DNA of 64,000 nucleotides from DASYTH01 sp045806965 (GTDB lineage Bacteria > Actinomycetota > Actinomycetes > Mycobacteriales > Pseudonocardiaceae), in contig JBJMIG010000054.1 of assembly GCA_045806965.1 (NCBI GenBank), positions 10,954-74,953 of the forward strand. The letters run 5' to 3'. Below are positions 24,391 to 33,931 of the stretch, piece after piece. The notes under the pieces are model-generated. The model was not told the origin of the DNA and searched no databases. It saw only the letters and a program-made list of their open reading frames with translations. The position numbers were made by a program, and so were the translations under genes. How positions within the stretch are numbered: position 1 is the stretch's first letter; each line of letters begins with the position of its first letter.

Positions 24391-26970
24391 GTGCGTGAGC
24401 CGGCGGTGCATCGGACGATCCTGGTGGTGGACATCGAGAGTTTCGGCGACCCGTCCCGTTCCGATCGTGACCGGGTGTGGATGCGCGATGCCCTGTACCG
24501 GACGTTGTCGGAGTCCTTCGACGGCGCCGGCATCGGGTGGTCCTCCTGCGATCAGGAGGATCGTGGCGACGGTGTGCTGGTCGTCGTCCCTCCCACGGTG
24601 GCCAAGAGCCTCCTCGTCGAGTCGCTGCCAGCGTTGCTCGAGGCGGGGCTGCTGGCCCATAACTCCTCGGCTGCTCCCGCGCTGCGGATCTGCCTACGAA
24701 TGGCGTTGCACGCTGGGGAAGTTCGCTATGACAAGCACGGAGTGGTTGGCACGGCAGTCAACCACGCCTTCCGCCTGCTCGACGCTCCGCCGTTCAAGTC
24801 CGCCCTGGCCGAGTCCGACGGCGTGCTCGGTGTGATCACTTCGTCCTGGTTCTACGAGGAAGTTGTCTGGCACAGCACTGTCCGCGACGCATATGTCTCG
24901 ATTCCGGTCTCGGTCAAGGAAACCACCACCATCGCGTGGGCCTGGCTACCCGGCACGGTGCCCATATCGGGTTCGCGTAACCCGGTCCCGCGGCAACTCC
25001 CGGTGCGCCATCGGCGGTTCGTTGGCCGTCAACTCGAGCTTGATCAGCTCGGCACCCTGCTCGGCGCCGCCGCATCGGAGAGCGGCACGGTGATCATCAC
25101 GGCGATCGCCGGCACCGCGGGCATCGGAAAGACCGCGCTGGCAATGCATTGGGCGCACCGAATCAAGGATCGTTTCCCCGACGGTCAGCTCCACGTCAAC
25201 CTTCGCGGTTTCGACCCGCACGCTCCCGTCGACCCGAGCCAGGCCCTCCACGGTTTCCTCGAAGCCCTCGGCGTTGTCCCCTCCGGCATCCCCAGCGACC
25301 TCGAAGCTCGGGCCGCGTTGTACCGCAGCGTCGCGGCCGACCATCGCCTCCTGATCATGCTCGACAACGCCGCCTCCGCCGACCAGGTTCGCCCTCTGTT
25401 GCCCAACACCCCCACCTGCCTCGTGATCGTGACCAGCCGCAACCGCCTCGACGGTCTCATGGTCCGCGAAGGCGCCAGCCGCATCGCCCTCGACGTGCTC
25501 CCTGCCTCCGACGCCCGCGACCTCCTCGCCCAGCGGATCACGCCCGAGCGCCTCACCGCCGAACCCAAAGCCGCATCGGCCCTGATCAGCCTCTGCGCCC
25601 GCCTGCCGCTGGCCCTGAGCATCGTGGCCGCCCGCGCCGCCAACCACCCACTCGCGGGCCTCGTCAGGCAACTCGAAGATGAGCGCAACCGCCTCGATGC
25701 CCTCAACCTAGGCGATCCCGACCTCGACATCCGAGCGGTGTTCTCCTGGTCCTACCACGCCCTCTCACCCGAAGCCGCCCACCTCTTCCGCCTTCTGGGC
25801 CTGCACCCCGGGCCCGACATCGACCACCTCGCCTGCGGAGCCCTGATGGACCGGCCCCCGCTCACCGAGCTCACCACCGCCAACCTTCTCGACGAATACC
25901 GCCCGAACCGGTTCCGATTCCACGACCTTCTCCGCACCTACGCCGCTGAATGTGCTGAACGTGACGAACCACCAGCCGAGCGGCACAGCGCGATACTGCA
26001 CATTATCGACTACTACGCGGCGACCGCGACACTCGCCGATTTTCGCATCGCGCCATGTCGAGACGGCGTGGTCCGTACCGAACCGGTTTCCGCAGATTTG
26101 CCGGCCATTGCCACGGCACGGGCGGCGATGGACTGGTTTATGACTGAAAATGATACATTGCTCGCGATGATCACATTAGCCGCCAAGCTTGGGTTCGGCG
26201 CACGTGTGGACCAACTCGCCTGGGCCTGCGACACATTCCTCGGTCGCACCGGGCAACGCCACGAGCGTGTCGCCGCCAGCCAGATGGCCCTGGAAGCCGT
26301 TCGACGTTCCGGTGATCTCGGCGCCCAAATCAGAAACCTGTGGTCGCTGTCTCGAACGATCGCACGTATGGGTCATTTTGCCGAGGCGGCCGAATGTCTT
26401 GCCGAGGCGTCTGATTTGAACCAGACCCTTGGCGACGAATACCACCAGATTGCGATCCATCTGGCGTACGTCCAGCTACTGGACATTCAGAAGCGGCACG
26501 TCGATGCGATACCCCACGCGCGGAGGGCGCTGGACCTTGCCCGACACACGCCGAGCCCCATGTACCGCGCGGACGCCTTAACCGCGGTGAGTTGGGACCA
26601 AGCTTGGCTGGGACACAGCGCCGAGGCGCTGTCTCGGTGCGAACAAGCCCTCGAGATCTATTCAGGAATCGGCCATCCCGAAGGCAAGGCATATGCCCTC
26701 CATGTTCTCGGCTTCATTCACCAGCAGTTGGGCAACTACGCACAAGCCATTCGCTGCTGTGAGCGTTCCATAGAGATCAATCGCGAGTTGGGTTCTCGAT
26801 ACTGGGAGGCAGTCGTGCTGGATCGCCTCGGCGCCGTGTATCACGCCTTCGGCGAGCGTCAGCTTGCCCAATTGGCCTGGCGGCAAGCTTTCGGCATCCT
26901 CGACACCCTCCGCCATCCCGACGCTGAGGCCATGAAGAAGCACTTGACGGCTGAGGTAGATGGATTGTGA
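24391..26970 (+). CDS. Large regulator: nucleotide-cyclase-like domain, NB-ARC and TPR
   Basis: An 859-residue protein. Residues 1-175 resemble a class III nucleotide cyclase homology domain (TILVVDIESFGDP, DRGDGVLVVVPP, LRMALHAGEVRY, GTAVNHAFRLLD), a module common at the N-terminus of actinobacterial NB-ARC proteins. There follow an NB-ARC ATPase (P-loop GTAGIGKTA, LIMLDNAAS, VIVTSRN) and a TPR-rich C-terminal part. No DNA-binding domain is visible, so it may act by signalling rather than by direct binding. GTG 24391 is chosen as start; GTG 24406 is possible. Two TTA codons (26176-26178 and 26578-26580) would make translation depend on the bldA-type tRNA. Confidence 0.8.
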   Translation: MREPAVHRTILVVDIESFGDPSRSDRDRVWMRDALYRTLSESFDGAGIGWSSCDQEDRGDGVLVVVPPTVAKSLLVESLPALLEAGLLAHNSSAAPALRICLRMALHAGEVRYDKHGVVGTAVNHAFRLLDAPPFKSALAESDGVLGVITSSWFYEEVVWHSTVRDAYVSIPVSVKETTTIAWAWLPGTVPISGSRNPVPRQLPVRHRRFVGRQLELDQLGTLLGAAASESGTVIITAIAGTAGIGKTALAMHWAHRIKDRFPDGQLHVNLRGFDPHAPVDPSQALHGFLEALGVVPSGIPSDLEARAALYRSVAADHRLLIMLDNAASADQVRPLLPNTPTCLVIVTSRNRLDGLMVREGASRIALDVLPASDARDLLAQRITPERLTAEPKAASALISLCARLPLALSIVAARAANHPLAGLVRQLEDERNRLDALNLGDPDLDIRAVFSWSYHALSPEAAHLFRLLGLHPGPDIDHLACGALMDRPPLTELTTANLLDEYRPNRFRFHDLLRTYAAECAERDEPPAERHSAILHIIDYYAATATLADFRIAPCRDGVVRTEPVSADLPAIATARAAMDWFMTENDTLLAMITLAAKLGFGARVDQLAWACDTFLGRTGQRHERVAASQMALEAVRRSGDLGAQIRNLWSLSRTIARMGHFAEAAECLAEASDLNQTLGDEYHQIAIHLAYVQLLDIQKRHVDAIPHARRALDLARHTPSPMYRADALTAVSWDQAWLGHSAEALSRCEQALEIYSGIGHPEGKAYALHVLGFIHQQLGNYAQAIRCCERSIEINRELGSRYWEAVVLDRLGAVYHAFGERQLAQLAWRQAFGILDTLRHPDAEAMKKHLTAEVDGL

Positions 26971-27041
26971 GCCGATTGACCTGGTCGCGTCTGTGGGCAG
27001 CGCGCGCCCGCCGGCGGAGGCATACGAGCGGTACACCGTGT

Positions 27042-27760
27042 TCATGCTGTTGGTGACCCGGCCCGCGCAAGAGCTTTGGCGTGTGACACAAGGTCCGCGT
27101 TGGAGCTGGCGAGGGTGCCGTCGGGCAGGTGCAGGGTGTCCTCGAGGCCGATACGGGTGGCCAGGCCACGGGCGATCGCCTCGCGCAGCACGGGCCATGC
27201 GGTGGGATTCTGGCCGTGTAGGAGCAGCGGAGCCCGGGTCCAGGCCAATGCGTCGAGCAGGTCGGTGGCGGTGCCGGCGTCCTGCACCTCGGCGAGGACA
27301 CGGACCGTGCCCGGCGGAATACCGCTGGCACGCAAGGCTTCCGCCGCCTGACGGTGAAACACGCCGAGTTCGATGCCGATACCCGCCGCATGCAGGGCCG
27401 CACAGACACCGGTCCAGCCATCCTCGTGGACGTTGACCGAAGCCACGTCCGGTCGACCGGCGCCCAGCGCTGCCCACGCCCTGACGATGCCACGCCGAAT
27501 GGCCGGATCAGGCTGGATCCACGCGCCGGTGCTCACGCCGATCTCGACTCCCGCAACCACCGCCCGCACCGCTTCGACGGTAGCGGCGACGCCGCCCCCG
27601 TCGAGCGTCTCCACGCCGCGCCCGTCGCGCGGGTGCAGGTGCAACCACCCCACACCCAACCCAACGACCTCCGCAGCGGCCCCGCGACCCGCTCGGGAGT
27701 CAACGGCACCGCCGGATGCTCGGCAGCCGACCGGGTGCCATTGAGGCAGCACTGCAACAT
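27042..27760 (-). pseudogene. BKACE (beta-keto acid cleavage enzyme, DUF849) with a frameshift
   Basis: ATG 27760 opens a frame beginning MLQCCLNGTRSAAEHPAVPL, the normal BKACE N-terminus. Near 27690 the homology jumps to another frame and goes on with AAAEVVGLGVGWLHLHPRDG, then EIGVSTGAWIQPD, ASVNVHEDGW, ELGVFHRQAAEAL and LHGQNPTAWPVL to the end at 27042. The metal-binding LHLHPRD and the SVNVHE segment are intact. One base appears to be missing in a G/C run (plus-strand GGCCCCGCG area), so this is either a recent pseudogene or a sequence error. Confidence 0.75.
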
Positions 27761-27821
27761 GGCACCGACGCTACAACCCCAGATCGTTGGCCACGAAGTC
27801 CGGCGGATGTCCTACCGGGGC

Positions 27822-27868
27822 AGCGCGAGTGTGGCGGGCCGTTGAGTTTCTTGGCCCGCCACAGCGCT
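27822..27868. terminator. Strong hairpin downstream of the secreted protein gene
   Basis: TGTGGCGGGCC (27830-27840) and GGCCCGCCACA (27853-27863) pair perfectly around a 12-base loop, and AGCGC/GCGCT extend the stem after a small bulge. It begins about 6 bases after the minus-strand stop at 27874. Confidence 0.75.
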
Positions 27869-27873
27869 AGGTG

Positions 27874-28347
27874 CTACGAGCCGAACCTGGCACAGTGCCC
27901 GATTCCGCCGTCGTCGGCGAAGAAGTTGATGTTGGCGCGGGTCTCGGATCCGTATACACCGTCGTGGCTGATGGTGGAGACCGTTTTTTGCGCGGCCGTC
28001 AGCGCCGCCTTGGTGAGCCCACCGAAGTCACCGTCCAGTTCCAGTTTGGGTGAGAACTTCGATTGGTGTCCTCGGGTCGTCGACCCCGACCAGTAGCAGT
28101 CGTTCAAGTTGCTCTGCAACGTCTTGACAGCCTCGCTGTTGTCGCCGGATTCGAGGAAGCAGTTGATCTTCCCCGTGTTGTTGCCGATCGTCGGCATGTT
28201 GAAGGTGAGGCTGCCGTGCGAGATCAGCGTGTCACTACTGCAGACAGTGGCGGCGCTGGCCGGCGTCGCGAGCGCGACCGGGACGAGCAGGCCGCCGATG
28301 ATCGCGGCGCAGACGGCCAGGCCGCGGAGTCTTCCGGATGATGTCAC
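27874..28347 (-). CDS. Secreted peptidoglycan-binding-like protein
   Basis: A 157-residue exported protein. From GTG 28347 (GGGGAG six bases upstream) it has a clear signal peptide (MTSSGRLRGLAVCAAIIGGL, cleavage near ASAATV). The mature part contains a PG_binding_1-like repeat: SEAVKTLQSNLNDCYW, LELDGDFGGLTKAALTAAQK and DGVYGSETRANINFF. An ATG at 28404 would add 19 residues before the signal. Cysteine pairs suggest disulfides outside the cell. It probably binds cell wall. No catalytic domain is attached. Confidence 0.75.
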   Translation of the reverse strand: MTSSGRLRGLAVCAAIIGGLLVPVALATPASAATVCSSDTLISHGSLTFNMPTIGNNTGKINCFLESGDNSEAVKTLQSNLNDCYWSGSTTRGHQSKFSPKLELDGDFGGLTKAALTAAQKTVSTISHDGVYGSETRANINFFADDGGIGHCARFGS

Positions 28348-28713
28348 TTGGGCTCCCCTGGTTGAGCGGGCTGTCGAGGTTCCGGCAGGTTCATGCGCTC
28401 TCATTGACTTCTTTCCCTTCCTTTGTGCATGCCGTGATGGCGGCTCCGGCTTGGTGAACGGCCTTTGGCGTCACCGTGAATATTCATTCCTCCACAAAGG
28501 GCATCGGGATGTCAGGTGCGCAGGTCCGACTCGGGCCCACCCAGAGGCCACCCCGTGTCGTCGCGACCCGCCTCATGCGCGCCGAGGAGGCGAACCTCGT
28601 CGCCGCACCATCATCAGTGATCTCGGTCATTTCTCGGGTGCTCCTCTCCCCGGTGCCCCGTGTGATGGGCCATTCCACTGCCTGGTTGACCCCGGCTCGC
28701 CCGTGCGGGAAAC

Positions 28714-28742
28714 TTCTGGACGTTCCTGGACGATCCTGGACG
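28714..28742 (+). promoter_or_regulatory. Three CTGGACG direct repeats, 10-bp period
   Basis: CTGGACG occurs at 28716-28722, 28726-28732 and 28736-28742, followed by a partial copy. The last copy ends 22 bases before the GTG of the large regulator. Repeats at one helical turn typically bind oligomeric activators on one face of DNA, so this is a candidate operator of that gene. Confidence 0.5.
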
Positions 28743-28764
28743 AACTGGCCGTGGGGATGGCTGG

Positions 28765-31509
28765 GTGCACGACGTGCCTGGGGGCCCGGACCCGCGCCGG
28801 GTGGGGAATCTCGAAGGTCTGGCTCGTGAGCTGGATCTTCTTCGTCGGCGCGCGGCTCGGGGTTCTCGCAAGAGCCGGGTCACCTTCACCGACCTGGCGG
28901 ACCGGTTGGAGCTACCCAGGTCAACCGTGCACACCTACGTGGCGGCCAGGACATTGCCGCCAGTGGAGGTGCTGGACCGCATCGTGATCGAGCTCGGCGC
29001 TTCACCGGCCGAACAGTCGCTGTGGGGCGAGGCCTGGTACCGAATCGCTGGCCACCTGCACGAGCGGCGACACCCCGGGCCAACGAAGCTGTCCTCCCCG
29101 CCAAGGCAGCTGCCCCCGGACGTTGCCGACTTCACGGGCCGGCAGGAGGCGCTGGCGGCCCTGGACAGCGTGCTGACGAGACACGGCACGGTGGTGGTCT
29201 CGGCCGTCGCGGGCATGGCGGGCGTCGGGAAGACGGCGCTCGCCGTGCACTGGGCGCACCGGGTGGCGGACCGGTTCCCCGACGGCCAGCTGTACGTGAA
29301 CCTCCACGGGTACGACGTGCGCGAGCCCCGACGGCCGGCGGACGTTCTCGGCGGCTTCCTTCGCGCGCTCGGCGTCCCGGGGGACAACCTGCCGCAGGAC
29401 GTCGAGGAGCGCACCGCGCGGTTCCGCACGGCTCTTGCCGGCCGGCGCGTGCTGGTGTTGCTGGACAACGCTGGAAACGCCGAACAGGTACGCGACCTGC
29501 TACCCGCCACGCCCGGCTGCCTGGTGGTGATCACCAGCCGGGATGCGCTGGCCGGTCTCGTGGCCAGGGACGGCGCCCGGCGGGTGGACCTCGACCTTCT
29601 GCCCGAGCAGGACTGCCTGCAACTCCTGCGCACACTGCTCGGCCCGCGGGTGGACGCCGACCCGGACGCGGCGGGCGAACTGACCCGGCGCTGCGCACGC
29701 CTGCCTCTGGCGCTGCGTGTCGCCGCGGAACTCGTACGGGACCGGGAGACGCTCGCGGGGGTGGCCGCCGATCTCGGGGACGCGCAGCGGCGGCTCGACC
29801 TCCTCGACGCGGGCGGTGACGTGTGGAGCGCGGTCCGCACCGTGTTCGCCTGGTCCTACCGGCAGCTGCCCGACCGGGCCGCCGAGCTGTTCCGGCTGTT
29901 TCCCGCCAACCCCGGGCCGGACCTGGACGTCTACGGCGTCGCCGCGCTGGTCGCCGCGGACGTCCGCGAGGCCACCGCGCTGCTGGCGGTACTCCGGCGC
30001 GCGCACCTGGTGACAGTCCACCGGCCGGGCAGGTACGCGATGCACGACCTGTTGCGCGACTACGCAGCCGAGCTGGCGGCCGCGGGCCGTGCCGAGGCGC
30101 TGGACCGGTTGCTGGACCATTACCAGTTCTGCGCCACGACAGCCATGGACACCTGCTACCCCTCCGAACGAGACCGCAGGCCGCGGGTGAGCGCGCCGGA
30201 CACACCGGCGCCCCCGCTGAGCCGCCCGGACGAGGCCAAGGCTTGGCTGGACGCCGAACGGGACAACCTGGTGGGCACGGTCGTGCACGCCGCGCAGCAG
30301 GGGGAACCGGCCAGGGCCTGCCTGCTGGCCGCGACGCTGTGGCGATACCTGGACAGCGGCAGCCACCACGACCAGGCGTTGACGGTCCACAACCACGCTC
30401 TGGTAGCCGCGCGAGCGGCGGCCAACGGACCCGCCGAGGCAACGGCACTGCGCAACTTGAGCACCGTGTGGCGCAACATCGGCGACTATGAACAGTCGCT
30501 GGCACATGCCCGCGCCTCTCTCGCCGTGTGGCGCCAGGTGGGTGACGAGGCCGGCGAGGCGGCCGCACTCAACAGCATCGCCATCGTTTCCGGCCAGCTC
30601 GCCCGGTTCACCGAGGCCTTCGAGCACTATGAACGCGCGCTGGCCATACGCCGCCGCCTCGGTGACCGCCGCGCCGAGGCGGCCGTGTTGCTCAACATGG
30701 CGTACTGCCGCATGGAGGCGGGCTGGTACGAACACGTCCAGGAATACCTGGAGTCGGCCCGCGCACTGTTCCAGGAGGTCGGCGACCGCCTCGGTGAGGT
30801 GCACGCCGAGTACAACCTGGGCTCCCTGCACCGAAGGCTGGCGCGCTACCCCCAGGCGATCGACCATCACAGGCGGTGCCTGACGGCGTACCGGGAGATG
30901 GGTCAGTGGGACTGCGAGGCCCGTGCGCAGAACAGCCTGGCGCTCGACCACACCCAAGCGGACCGGCCCGAGGAGGCCGTGCATTGGCACCAACAGGCGC
31001 TGGACAGCGCGGTCGAGCACCGAAACCGCGGCGTGCAGGTGGACATCCTCAACGCCTACGGCGACACCCTGTGCGCCGCTGGCCGGACAGCCGAGGCGCG
31101 CGCCAAACACCGTGCGGCGAGCATCCTGGCCGAGGAACTGGGCAACAAACTCGCCCACGCACACGCGCTGGCCGGTATCGCGAAGACATTCGAAGCCGAT
31201 GGCGAGACGGAGGAGGCGGTGCGCCGGCGGCAGGAAGCAGACACGCTGTTCGCCGAACTCGGCGTCACCGACCCCGGCCACGTCCCCCCGGTCCACGCCG
31301 GGCGGCAGGCAGAATCCGCGGCGCCCCTGCGACTCATCGGCGTCGGCCGCACGTCGACCGGGGTGCGGTCCGTCAGTCAGGCGGCGGCGCCGGCTGACCT
31401 ACCGTCCACTTCGGACGGAGAGCGCCGGCCTACGAGCGTGGGCCCCGCCATCCCAGTCCGGTCCCGTGGCCGTCGTGACGACGAACACCGCCATGATTCG
31501 GCACGGTAG
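28765..31509 (+). CDS. HTH/NB-ARC/TPR regulator
   Basis: A 914-residue protein. Residues about 12-75 hold a helix-turn-helix-like segment (TFTDLADRLELPRSTVHTYV). The NB-ARC ATPase follows, with P-loop GMAGVGKTA, LVLLDNAGN, VVITSRD and LPLALRVAAELV, then a TPR array from about 560 to 840 and a disordered tail. It starts at GTG 28765 after three CTGGACG repeats. Such proteins are ATP-dependent regulators of development or secondary metabolism. It is one of four NB-ARC/TPR proteins encoded within 21 kb. Confidence 0.82.
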   Translation: MHDVPGGPDPRRVGNLEGLARELDLLRRRAARGSRKSRVTFTDLADRLELPRSTVHTYVAARTLPPVEVLDRIVIELGASPAEQSLWGEAWYRIAGHLHERRHPGPTKLSSPPRQLPPDVADFTGRQEALAALDSVLTRHGTVVVSAVAGMAGVGKTALAVHWAHRVADRFPDGQLYVNLHGYDVREPRRPADVLGGFLRALGVPGDNLPQDVEERTARFRTALAGRRVLVLLDNAGNAEQVRDLLPATPGCLVVITSRDALAGLVARDGARRVDLDLLPEQDCLQLLRTLLGPRVDADPDAAGELTRRCARLPLALRVAAELVRDRETLAGVAADLGDAQRRLDLLDAGGDVWSAVRTVFAWSYRQLPDRAAELFRLFPANPGPDLDVYGVAALVAADVREATALLAVLRRAHLVTVHRPGRYAMHDLLRDYAAELAAAGRAEALDRLLDHYQFCATTAMDTCYPSERDRRPRVSAPDTPAPPLSRPDEAKAWLDAERDNLVGTVVHAAQQGEPARACLLAATLWRYLDSGSHHDQALTVHNHALVAARAAANGPAEATALRNLSTVWRNIGDYEQSLAHARASLAVWRQVGDEAGEAAALNSIAIVSGQLARFTEAFEHYERALAIRRRLGDRRAEAAVLLNMAYCRMEAGWYEHVQEYLESARALFQEVGDRLGEVHAEYNLGSLHRRLARYPQAIDHHRRCLTAYREMGQWDCEARAQNSLALDHTQADRPEEAVHWHQQALDSAVEHRNRGVQVDILNAYGDTLCAAGRTAEARAKHRAASILAEELGNKLAHAHALAGIAKTFEADGETEEAVRRRQEADTLFAELGVTDPGHVPPVHAGRQAESAAPLRLIGVGRTSTGVRSVSQAAAPADLPSTSDGERRPTSVGPAIPVRSRGRRDDEHRHDSAR

Positions 31510-31630
31510 CCGCCGCGTGCTGTGTCGTCGCCCGGTGCCCTCCGGGGCCGTGACAGTCGCGGACGACCGACCGGCCCCGGTCAAACCCGCCGGGTTCGGT
31601 GCCCGGACGGCATGGTGCTTCAATCAGGCG

Positions 31631-32086
31631 GTGCCCGCCGACACCGAACCTGTCAAGGTCGTGACCGCCCACCGCGAGATCGCGGCCAGCGCCGAAGAGA
31701 TCTTCGAGCTGATCGCGGACCCGTCGCAACAGCCGCGGTGGGACGGCAACGACAATCTCGCCGAAGCTCCCACCGGCCAGCGCGTCCGAGGCACGGGGGA
31801 GACGTTCACGATGACGCTCACCCGAGGCAGCGTCCGGGACAACCACGTGGTGGAGTTCGAGGAGGGCCGGCGCATCGCCTGGCGCCCGTCGGAACCGGGT
31901 CGCGAGCCGCCCGGGCACCTGTGGCGGTGGGAGCTTGAACCCCTCGGCGCGGCACGTACCAGGGTCACCCACACCTACGACTGGTCCCGCCTGACCGACC
32001 CGAAACGCCTCGACCGCGCCCGCGCCACGACCCGGGACAAGCTCCGTGCCTCCCTCGACCGGCTCGCCGAACTCGCCGAATCGTGA
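31631..32086 (+). CDS. SRPBCC-family protein (START/Bet v1-like)
   Basis: A 151-residue protein with the polyketide-cyclase/SRPBCC fold pattern: VTAHREIAASAEEIFELIAD at the start, FTMTLTRGSVRDNHVVEFEE in the middle and RVTHTYDWSRLTD followed by the C-terminal helix. GTG 31631 marks the start of homology. These proteins bind hydrophobic ligands or act as cyclases. With no pathway genes beside it, the ligand is unknown. A strong hairpin follows at 32191. Confidence 0.75.
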   Translation: MPADTEPVKVVTAHREIAASAEEIFELIADPSQQPRWDGNDNLAEAPTGQRVRGTGETFTMTLTRGSVRDNHVVEFEEGRRIAWRPSEPGREPPGHLWRWELEPLGAARTRVTHTYDWSRLTDPKRLDRARATTRDKLRASLDRLAELAES

Positions 32087-32190
32087 CCGGCGCAGCCGAT
32101 CAGCACTCCACGACGGCGAGCCGGGGCGGCGTGCCCGCTGCCCGGTCAGCAATGCCAACACCGTTCGGGCCATCGAAGCCGCGCGGTGTG

Positions 32191-32241
32191 ACCGGCGCCA
32201 GGCCCGCTCCTGCTGGGCTGGGGGAGCGGGCCCGCACCGGT
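32191..32241 (+). terminator. Terminator hairpin after the SRPBCC gene
   Basis: GGCCCGCTCC (32201-32210) pairs perfectly with 32223-32232 around a 12-base loop. ACCGG/CCGGT (32191-32195, 32237-32241) extend it beyond an internal loop. It lies 104 bases after the stop. Confidence 0.65.
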
Positions 32242-32350
32242 GACCGCTTGCCTGCGGGTGCGGTTCACACCGCCGGTTCGACAACGGCGCTACCACGATT
32301 CTGACTGGACTCCGGGCGTGCGGACAGTCCGGCCGCGACACCGACCGACC

Positions 32351-32863
32351 ATGGCCATTACGGTGTCCGTGATGAGGCTGGAGATGATGACCGCGGATGA
32401 TGTCGAACTGCGGCTGCGGACGGAGACCGACCCGGTGATGATGGCTGAGCTGGGTGGACCCCGGTCGCCGGCAGACATTGAGCGCTCGCACGCGAGGTCG
32501 CTGGCTGTGGCCGCCGAGGGCCGGTGCTGGCCGCTCAAGGTGATCCCGGACGGTTCGACCTCGACCGCAGGCGTGGTTGAGGTTTTTGAGTCCTCCCATG
32601 TAGGCGAGACGATCTACGAGATCGGGTGGGTGGTCTTTCCCGAGTTTCAGAACCGGGGAGTCGCCAGTCAGGCCGTTCGGGCGGTGCTGGGCAAAGCGCG
32701 GGCGGAGCGGACGTTCGGCCGGATCCACGCCTTCCCCGCAGTGACGAACGGCCCGTCCAACAAGATCTGCGAGAAGAACGGGTTCGCGCATCTGGGAGAG
32801 TGCGAGTTCCGGTTCGGCGGACGCCTCCTACGCAGCAACCACTGGCAGATCGAGCTTTTCTGA
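32351..32863 (+). CDS. GNAT-family acetyltransferase
   Basis: A GNAT of about 170 residues with EIGWVVFPEFQNRGVASQAV (acetyl-CoA loop QNRGVA) and HAFPAVTNGPSNKICEKNGF. The start is uncertain: ATG 32351 is reported, with ATG 32372 and ATG 32384 as alternatives. None has a strong ribosome-binding site. Monocistronic; substrate unknown. Confidence 0.75.
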   Translation: MAITVSVMRLEMMTADDVELRLRTETDPVMMAELGGPRSPADIERSHARSLAVAAEGRCWPLKVIPDGSTSTAGVVEVFESSHVGETIYEIGWVVFPEFQNRGVASQAVRAVLGKARAERTFGRIHAFPAVTNGPSNKICEKNGFAHLGECEFRFGGRLLRSNHWQIELF

Positions 32864-33016
32864 GGTTCCGAGCCACGCTGCCGGCGCTCGGCGGCCGCGC
32901 GGATGCGGCTGACCACAGCCGGCGGTCACCTGACCTCGTGCACGTCCACCACCAATGACGCTTGCTGATTCACCTGTTGTCAGGTGGCCAGGTGTACCCG
33001 TTGGCGCCGAGGAAAC

Positions 33017-33790
33017 TCACACGGGTGTGGCGATCCGGAAATGGCCGTAGCGCGCGCTGCCGGAGAGGATGTCCCGTTCCAGGCGCCGTAGTTCCCAGCT
33101 CGGCTCGACGCCCAACTCGCTGACGAACAGCGTCCGTGTGTTCCGGTACTCGCGCAGCGCATCGGTCTGCCGCCCGGTCTGGCACAGGGCGATCATCAGC
33201 TCGCCGCGCAGCCGTTCCCGGAACGGGTAGCGCTCGACGAGCGCCGTCAGGTCGGCGACGATGTCCGCCGACCGGGACAGCTCGATCTGCAGCTCGAAGT
33301 AGTCCTCGGCGGCGGCGATTCGCCGCTCGGCGAGCTGCGCGGCGATCGACCGGATCCGGTCGCTGTCCACACCCGCGAACGGTTCACCCCGCCACAGCGC
33401 CAGCGCGTCGGCGAGGAACCTGCTCGCCTCGTGCGGCCGATGCGCCGACATCAGCGACCGGCCCTTGCCCACCAACTCGTCGAATATCTGCAGATCCAGC
33501 TCACCGGGGCTGACCCGCGCCAGGTAGCCGGGCGGCTCGGTCTCCAGCAGCCGGTGCAGGCCGCTGCGGACCAGCCGCTTGCGGATGCCGGACACGCAGA
33601 TGTGCACCTGGCTGCGTGCCGTGGCCGGTGGCGTGGCCCCCCACAGCGCGTCGATCAGCGACTCGATCGGCACCACCCGGTTGGCGTTCCAGATCAGGGT
33701 CGCCAGCACCACCTGCTGCCGGCGCGCGGTAATCCGGATCGTTCCCCTCGCCCCATACAGCTCCAACTGGCCGAGTACCGAGATCTTCAT
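33017..33790 (-). CDS. Short SARP-family regulator
   Basis: A 257-residue SARP of the DnrI/ActII-ORF4 size: winged helix at residues 1-95 (KISVLGQLELYGARGTIRI, ARSQVHICVSGIRKRLVRSG) and a bacterial transcriptional activation domain to the end (SELGVEPSWELRRLERDIL). GGGGAGC precedes ATG 33790. SARPs are pathway-specific activators that bind direct heptamer repeats. This one, with the larger SARP next to it, lies about 4 kb left of the biosynthetic cluster and is a candidate upstream regulator. Confidence 0.85.
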   Translation of the reverse strand: MKISVLGQLELYGARGTIRITARRQQVVLATLIWNANRVVPIESLIDALWGATPPATARSQVHICVSGIRKRLVRSGLHRLLETEPPGYLARVSPGELDLQIFDELVGKGRSLMSAHRPHEASRFLADALALWRGEPFAGVDSDRIRSIAAQLAERRIAAAEDYFELQIELSRSADIVADLTALVERYPFRERLRGELMIALCQTGRQTDALREYRNTRTLFVSELGVEPSWELRRLERDILSGSARYGHFRIATPV

Positions 33791-33931
33791 GCGCTCCCCA
33801 TTCCGCCGCGTTCCGTGGAGGGAAGGCGCACAAACAAACGGCCCGGGTACGGGATCCCGCCACACCTCCCACGTGGCCGGGTCCATCCCCGCCGCCACCC
33901 GGCCCGGTACAGATCGTCTACGCGGTGGCCC

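Noticed and set aside
28476..28829. Open frame of 117 codons upstream of the HTH/NB-ARC regulator
   Set aside because: No ribosome-binding site or protein-like pattern, and it overlaps the repeat region and the regulator start.
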